Of a DNA stretch of 64,000 bases, positions 58,358-64,000 are shown in pieces. Origin of the DNA: Glaciozyma antarctica PI12. Its lineage: Eukaryota > Basidiomycota > Microbotryomycetes > Kriegeriales > Camptobasidiaceae. Made by a program: the position numbers and the translations under genes. The DNA is taken from the NCBI GenBank assembly GCA_002917775.1, contig KZ627161.1, positions 638,417 through 702,416 of the forward strand. The letters are read 5' to 3'. Below the pieces are notes generated by a model, which worked only from the letters and a program-made list of their open reading frames with translations, searched no databases and was not told the DNA's origin. Each line of letters begins with the position of its first letter. Position 1 is the stretch's first letter.

Positions 58358-59495
58358 TTAGATTGCTCGTGCTCGTCTGCTCATCAACCTCGACGGGGAA
58401 CTGGAATTGCGTTCCGAATCCGGCGACAACCCGTCATTTAAGCATCGCTCACGCGCTCTTGTAGCCCCACGCGAGCTCACTCGTTTCTCCACACCACTCC
58501 AAGGAACACCTGGCAAGAAAAACAGGTGCCTCCCCCTCCCAACCAGACCTCAAGAACGCGACCCGGCGACCAACTGAGACACGAGCCACTCACCGTGCGA
58601 AGCTGCCTCTGCCGCGAGGAGGCCTTTCCAATCCATGTCGCAGAACAGGACGTCCAGTTCTGCATCTTTCGGAGGAATTGAGGTGAAGCTGCTGGGCCTT
58701 GAGGACGTCGGGGAGCTGGTCGACCGTAGAGAGGAGTCGAAGGTCGCCGGTTCTGGAGGGTGTGGAGTAGGAGGGAGTTGGAGGCGGGGAATGGAGCGGA
58801 CGGAGGTCGTAGGAGGTGGTAAGGGAGGAGTAGCTTTGGCGTGAGAGAGGCTGGAGGGTCTGGAGGCGGATTTGGGAGGAGGAGTAGGTGGGAGAGGTGA
58901 GGGCGTCGTCGGGAGGCGGTGGGAGAGAGAGGGAGCTGATGCGGATGCTGTTGGCGATGGTCGGGAGGCTGTAGGAGTGCGGGGGAGGTCCTTGAGGGAC
59001 TGAGGAGTCTGCGAACAGGAACAGCATCAGCTCCCACCTCCTCTCCGCTCCATCTCGCTCTGCGCACCTTCAATGGGTCATGAAACCTAGCTCTCAGCGT
59101 TGCGAATCGTTCAGCCGAAGAATCGCCCTTCGCACCAGGCGAAAGCGTAACAGGCGAGCTCGACTCGGCGGAAGGCGGTCGAGGAACGCGTCTCGGCGTC
59201 GTAGGCGGTGACCTCGAGTTGACAGCCTGCACTTCTCCATGCTCCCTGTCGCCCAGCGCACTAGGTACGGCGTACTAGGTACCCGCCTACCCCCTCCCCC
59301 AATCCCTGCTTGACGCGAGTCTGTACCAGCGCCCGCTCCACTCCGCACTGGGCTCGAGGTGCTGTCGAGGTGCTCCCATTTGCTGGAGAGGGAGGAGAAG
59401 GAAGTGAAAGGGGTGACGGTGGAGATAGGGGAGGAGGGGTGGGTGGGGGGAGAGTGCGGTGGTGTTGAAGGGGAGTTGGAGTGGATGGTCGCCAT
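58358..59495 (-). CDS. Ser/Pro-rich protein, or 5' part of the Rho exchange factor gene
   Basis: The ATG at 59495 gives MATIHSNSPSTPPHSPPTHP and FSSLSSKWEHLDSTSSP. A GTGCGG..GCAG intron joins it to AVNSRSPPTTPRRVPRPPSA and SAERFATLRARFHDPLK. A GTGCGC..CAG intron then leads to SLKDLPRTPTASRPSPTASA and a long Pro/Ser region ending KDAELDVLFCDMDWKGLLAA. A further intron follows, and the reading ends at about 58358. Low-complexity codons make three frames open here; the chosen one is supported by splice phase. No family was recognised. Only about 40 bp separate it from the Rho GEF frame, and coding-like text continues across, so the two may be one gene. Confidence 0.4.
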
Positions 59496-59880
59496 CCGGC
59501 GGGCTTTTGTTCGAGTCGCTTGACTCTGACTCTGCTGCAAAGATGGGGGCACGACTAGGCGGAGCGTAGTGGTAGGAGAGAAGAGGACGACTTCAGTCTC
59601 TATTCTCCCTTTGTCACTCCCAGCGAGAGGTCCTTGCTCAGTCCGGCCTTGTTGCCCCGCGGAGATCGACAAATTTAATTGTGAGATTGAATTGCCTTCC
59701 CCTCTAGACTCTCCGCGGACTCTTTACCAAGCAGCCAGCCCCCTCCCTCTTCCGGCCAGTCCTGGCTCAGGGCCACTCTCTCACGACGACCCTCTCTCAA
59801 GCTCGTAAACAGCGACCACGATATCACAGACGTCTCAACGCGCTAATCCACGAGCTACACCAATCGCTACACACTCCTCC
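59496..59880. other. Intergenic between the FAD oxidase stop and the Ser/Pro-rich gene start
   Basis: It holds the promoter of the Ser/Pro-rich gene. No gene was seen. Confidence 0.4.
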
Positions 59881-62833
59881 CTACTCGACCTGATCCGGCC
59901 AAAACGTATTCCTCAACGCGTTCCCCGGATCGAACCTCTCCTTGACCCTAACGAGCCTCTTCCAATTCTCCTCCCCGAAACAGCTGCGCACCGACTCGAG
60001 TCCCTCCTTGCTCTCGAGGAAGCAGGGGAATGAACCCCCGGGAGAGTGGGGAGAGATGACGGTGTCGATCCAGCGACGGGCAGTGGTCGTCCAGAGGTCG
60101 TCTTGGTCTTGGGATTTCCATTGGTGGCTGCGGAGTGGGGGTCAGTCAGGGAGGGGGGGAGGAAGTGAGGGAGGGAGATACGTACATGGCGGCGACTTGG
60201 AAAGGAGCGGAGCGGTGCGAGGCGGGGAAGCAGGAGGAGGAAGGGAGGGGGTCCGCGATAGCTCCAGCGGCGATTTCGAAGAGCCAGGCTGTTCGTTCGC
60301 AAGTCGATCAGCGAGAGTGCGAGAGGAAGAAGGAGTGAGGACGTACCACTTCGTTCGGGGATGTTCTTGAACGCAGCGACGGTTTGGTGGATGCACTCGT
60401 CCGGCAGCGAGTTCATCAAATTGGCTCGAATGCACCACCTATTCCCAGCTTCATCACACGCATCAGCACACGCCCGCACGATTGAGAAAGGGAGGAAAGG
60501 AACGCACCTTGCGCGCTGAGAACTTTGAGCACGCTATCCTGCTGCGTGAGGAACGTCCTCGTCTCGACGTCCTTGAGGAGACACCGCTCGCCCTCCCAGC
60601 TCATGATACTCTGCAAGAACTGATCTCCGACACTGCGTGCGCCGAGGTAGCAAAGCTGAATGACGACGACCTGCGTTTCGCGTGCGTGAGCTGGTGCGCT
60701 GGAAGAGCGAGGAGAGGCGAGGAACGAACGTGTGATGAGGGATCAGGACCGGCGGTGAGGATCAAGTTCATGTAGAGCTCCCTCGGAGCGTTCTTGCAGC
60801 AGTCACGCCAGTGCTTGATGAGGCTCGGCGTCGTGATCGGGTTGAACGGGCTGCGCGCGCACCCGTCGTCAGCACACTTCCTCCAAACCCATAACACCGA
60901 GCGACGACTCACTAGATGAGGTTTCCCGAGTAGACGAGTCCAACATGGTACGCCTTGACCCTAATCCTCGTCACAATCGCCACCGTGATTCCCGCGCCCC
61001 TAAACGCCCACCACAGCTCCCTCTTCTCCCTCCCCTCAACCCCCACCTCAGCCATCCGCACGCTCATCAGTAAGGTAAATGATGCGCCCGTCCGGAACGA
61101 CCAGCTCGACCTCGACGACGTTATCCATGCTGAGCCCATGCAAGCGGCTTAGGAAGCCGAACCCTCCCGACGCAAAGATGGCGCAACCGACGGGGTAAGC
61201 CGCCAAAGGAACATAGTACGAGGAAGGAGCGGTCGCAGCGTCGATTTGCTGAGATTTCGCCCCGGCGCCGATGGTGACGAGGGCGATGGGGGCGGAGGAG
61301 GGGATCGAGGGAGGGACGGAAGGAGCGGGGTTGGTCGAGGCGGCGAAAGTGAGGGGGGTGGGAGCGACTGGGGGAGGAAGGGAGAGGACGGGGGAGCCGA
61401 GGGAGGAGGTCGAGGCGAGGGCGGAGGTGTTGAAGGTGAAGCCGGCTGAGGAAGGGCCTGCCATGGTGGTGGGGTTGAACGCGAAGCCGTTCGAGGTAAC
61501 GCTGCTGTTCGAAGGTGCGCCGTTGCTGAATGGAGGGAGAGGAGGGTGGGCGTAAGGGTCGAAGGCGGGGCTGAAGCCGGTCGAGGTGGCGAAGGGGATG
61601 GCGGGGTCGACGGCGGGGGGAGGACGGTTGAAGAAGGAGGTTGCAAAGGATGGGACGGCGGCTGGAGCGTAGTCGTGCCATGTCGGGGTAAAGGTGCTCG
61701 AGGGGGGACTAGTGTCGTCGCGCACCTGTCTCTCGACCCAGGACCTCGTGCCCTCGGTCGCCTTGTCCCCCTGCGATAGCGCACCAAACAGCAACCCTCC
61801 CGCACCCTCGCTGTCCCTCCTCTCCCGCTCGACGTCCATCGCGGCAAACCCGTTCGCCACTCGCTCCCTCCCCTTGCCCTTGCGGTCTCCGTTCGCCACC
61901 GCCTCGTTCCAACCGCTGCTCTCCCTCGACGGACCGCTCGTCGCCGTCGTCTCGATGCTTAACTCTCCTCCAGATCCAGAGCCATGTCGTGCGCTGAGCG
62001 AAGACGAAGATGCCGAGGAACTTGGTCGAGAAGGTTGGGTGTCCATCGAGGTGTGCGTCGTGCGTGAAGGAAGGGGGAGGTTGCCAAGGGAGAGAGGGGA
62101 AGTCGTTCCGTTATCGTTGAGGAACCGCTGGATGTCGACGCCTTCCTCGGTACCGCCCATGCCGCCCTTCCAAGCCTTCGCGCCAGCACTTGTGCTGCAC
62201 CCGACTCGTGCGCCACTCTCGTCCCCAAACGCCTCGGTCTCTCCGCGCTTCTTTCCCCGATCTCCACTCAAGGTCCTACCCGTCAAAGGAGAGCCCAGAG
62301 GCTTGACGACGACCTTTCCCGTGAGGTCATCGGGCTTGTGGACGTCGACCTGACTTAATGAGTACAGGTCGATGATGATGTCGCCCTGGACGGCCCATCC
62401 GGCGGTGTTGAATCCTCCTCCCTTGACCGAGATGGAAAGGGACTGCGCATGGGCAAAGGTGACGATGCTGTGGAGGTAACGATAAGTGTGTGCTCGAATG
62501 CAACCCTTGGTAAGATTGCTCACGCGGAGACGTCTTCGGCGGTCGTAACACGGACTACAGCCGAGGCAGGGGATTTGACGGCATGGTTGAAGAGTTGGGT
62601 AGTCTCCTCGAAGCTGGGAGAGGAGAGTAGGGGGTGGTTAGGGAAGGGTGGAGGAGGGTGGTGGCAAGGGAGAGAAAGGGCAAATGCGGGATCAGTTGGC
62701 AGTCCTTCCGAGCGCTGACGAGGGACTGTACTAACAAGGGGTGTCCTCTGAGAATGACCTGAGCCTTTGAGCGTGGTGGTAGCTGAGCGACGAGGAGAGA
62801 AGTCCAAGGGGAGAGGAGGGAGGTCGCCGCCAT
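59881..62833 (-). CDS. FAD-linked oxidase (BBE/oligosaccharide-oxidase type) with a large disordered insertion
   Basis: PCMH-type FAD-binding fold. From the ATG at 62833: LPPRSKAQVILRGHP, FEETTQLFNHAVKSPASAVV, then SLSISVKGGGFNTAGWAVQG and DIIIDLYSLSQVDV (62380-62450). About 330 Ser/Pro/Gly-rich residues follow (62270-61270). The fold resumes as PVGCAIFASGGFGFLSRLHG and MDNVVEVELVVPDGRIIYLT (61080-61190), then RELWWAFRGAGITVAIVTRI (61020) and the C-terminal BBE segment LVRVKERFDPGNALRNTFWP, stop 59881. The usual His in the GGH flavin-linking motif reads Phe (GGGFN), so covalent His-FAD attachment is probably absent. The substrate is unknown. The ATG choice rests on being the first in the right frame. 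Confidence 0.78.
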
Positions 62834-63107
62834 TGAAGCTGTAGAGGGAGGATGGGCTTGCCGCTCTTGGGGACAACGGGAGGGGTTGCTGCCTTAGTTG
62901 AAGTCGCTTGTCTGGTCGTGTTCTTTGGTTAAGCTGTCGATTCTGTCCAAGTCGGTTCGGTGTAAGAGGGGAAGAGCGAGAGGGATGACTTCTAGCCCGG
63001 CGGCGGTCCCCTTGGGTGAACGACTTGGGGCCAGGGGGGTCGACTCGCCTCAGCCTCAGCGCGCGAGTGCACTCGTTCAGTTCTCCCTCTCCGCCTAGTT
63101 ACCAAGG
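62834..63107. promoter_or_regulatory. Divergent promoter region (FAD oxidase / right-end gene)
   Basis: A 274-bp spacer between divergent starts. No specific site was recognised. Confidence 0.4.
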
Positions 63108-64000
63108 ATGGCAGCAGAGTTACTCTATTCTCTTCCATTCGCTTGTCCAATCCCCTGGCCAACTCATCCAACTTATCCCATTCAACTCACTTCAACCGAC
63201 CTCCCAACAGCTTACCTCGACGCGCTCTACTCTTCATCGCAACACCACGTTCGTATAGCTCTGGACGTGCTCAAAGAAGCATCAGCTAACTCCTGATCGA
63301 TCACGCAGGCCACACTTGACCTCTTCGCCCGCCATTCCAATCCCTCGCCCCCGACGCGCTCCCCCGACGCGCTCCCCCCACTCCTCCGCTCCCTCATCCA
63401 CCCCGCCCACGACTTTGATCGCAGATGGCGCTCCATTTTCCCCTCCGCCGTTATTCCTACACCAGACGCGATGGACGAAGACCTGCCGGCGGGCAAGGTG
63501 GACAAGAAGCGGCTGAGCGAGGTGGAGAGGGAGATGCTTCGGAGCGCGCACGGGCGGTGGGTCAAGGCGGAGGAGGAGGAGGGGAAGAAAGCGGTAGGAT
63601 GGGAGGAGGAGAAACCTGTGAAGAGTGTGCCTGAGGTGGTGGAGAATGGGCAGCAGGACGCGACGGAGGGAGTGCGTGACAAGCCGACGCGCTGGACGGT
63701 GCAGGAGCAAGGTGTCGGTGATTGGTTGCGGGATATGGAGCTTCTCGAGTACGTTCACGCGCTTGGTCGGTCGAAGAACGCGTTGCTAACTCTCTCCGCA
63801 CACAGAACGCGTCTCCAATCCCTCCTCCTCCTCACGCTCCTCTCCCTCGATCCCTCCCTCCTCCCTCCTCCTCCCACCCGCCGAAAGAAGGATCCCGAAC
63901 GACACGCCTCCACGCTCGACCTGGCTCTCCTCCTCGATTTCCTCACGGACCGACTTCAAGTCTGGGCAGCGATCAAGAGCATCGCAGGCGCTTCTTCTTC
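63108..64000 (+). CDS. Possible Sld3/Treslin-like DNA replication protein, partial (runs off right edge)
   Basis: The ATG at 63108 gives MAAELLYSLPFACPIPWPTH and YLDALYSSSQHH, then a GTTCGT..GCTAAC..GCAG intron (63249-63309). The second exon reads ATLDLFARHSNPSPPTRSPD, LIHPAHDFDRRWRSIFPSAV, an acidic linker and WLRDMELLE. The third exon starts TRLQSLLLLTLLSLDPSLLP and LDLALLLDFLTDRLQVWAAI. The paired helices with a RLQ-LLL-L and LLLD-L-DRL-W pattern recall the Cdc45-binding domain of Sld3, but this is from memory of the pattern and the protein is cut by the window. A short direct repeat (ccccgacgcgctc) occurs at 63352-63382. Confidence 0.45.

Overview
The window looks like nuclear DNA of a basidiomycete yeast of the red-yeast group (Pucciniomycotina, Rhodotorula or a close relative). 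It is GC-rich and gene-dense. Nearly every gene is cut by short introns, mostly 45-100 nt, with GTGCGT/GTRNGT donors, a CTGAC or CTAAC branch site and a nearby CAG or TAG acceptor. The assignment is by style only; no rRNA or marker gene is present to prove it. I saw no tRNA, rRNA, CRISPR array, transposon or virus-like element. Exon borders were read by eye, so gene starts carry most of the uncertainty.

Left to right. 1-8.8 kb, all minus: the 5' part of a KEX1-type serine carboxypeptidase, a multi-exon membrane protein with about seven hydrophobic spans and a very long tail, and a glutamine-rich protein whose polyQ tract is interrupted by an in-frame TAG. 9.1-16.3 kb: a hotdog thioesterase, then a biotin-dependent carboxylase fusion (biotin carboxylase, both allophanate-hydrolase-type carboxyltransferase halves, biotinyl domain) divergent from a LamB/YcsF protein. 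This pair resembles the Aspergillus lam (lactam) locus and the bacterial 5-oxoprolinase PxpABC set. 16.7-25 kb: RBX1, mitochondrial peptidase IMP2, linker histone H1 with a tail encoded by tiny exons, and poly(A) polymerase. 25-28.2 kb: the polarisome scaffold SPA2.

28.5-38 kb, all plus: an enoyl-CoA hydratase, a DHA1-type MFS transporter, and a large membrane protein that fuses an acyltransferase-3 domain to a processive-type GT2 glycosyltransferase. Together these could make and export an acylated sugar product, which is inference. 38.4-53.3 kb is mostly housekeeping: SulP anion transporter, IPI3, squalene synthase ERG9, PRPP synthetase, a small unknown protein, Ap4A phosphorylase, mitochondrial S16, orotate phosphoribosyltransferase and glutaredoxin. 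53.3-64 kb: a DH-BAR-SH3 Rho exchange factor, a Ser/Pro-rich protein that may be its upstream part, an FAD-linked oxidase with a large insertion, and the start of a possible Sld3-like replication protein.

Several genes show apparent single-base frame breaks or an in-frame stop (polyQ protein, AT3-GT2 fusion, URA5). Draft assembly errors are the simplest explanation, but they need read-level checking.
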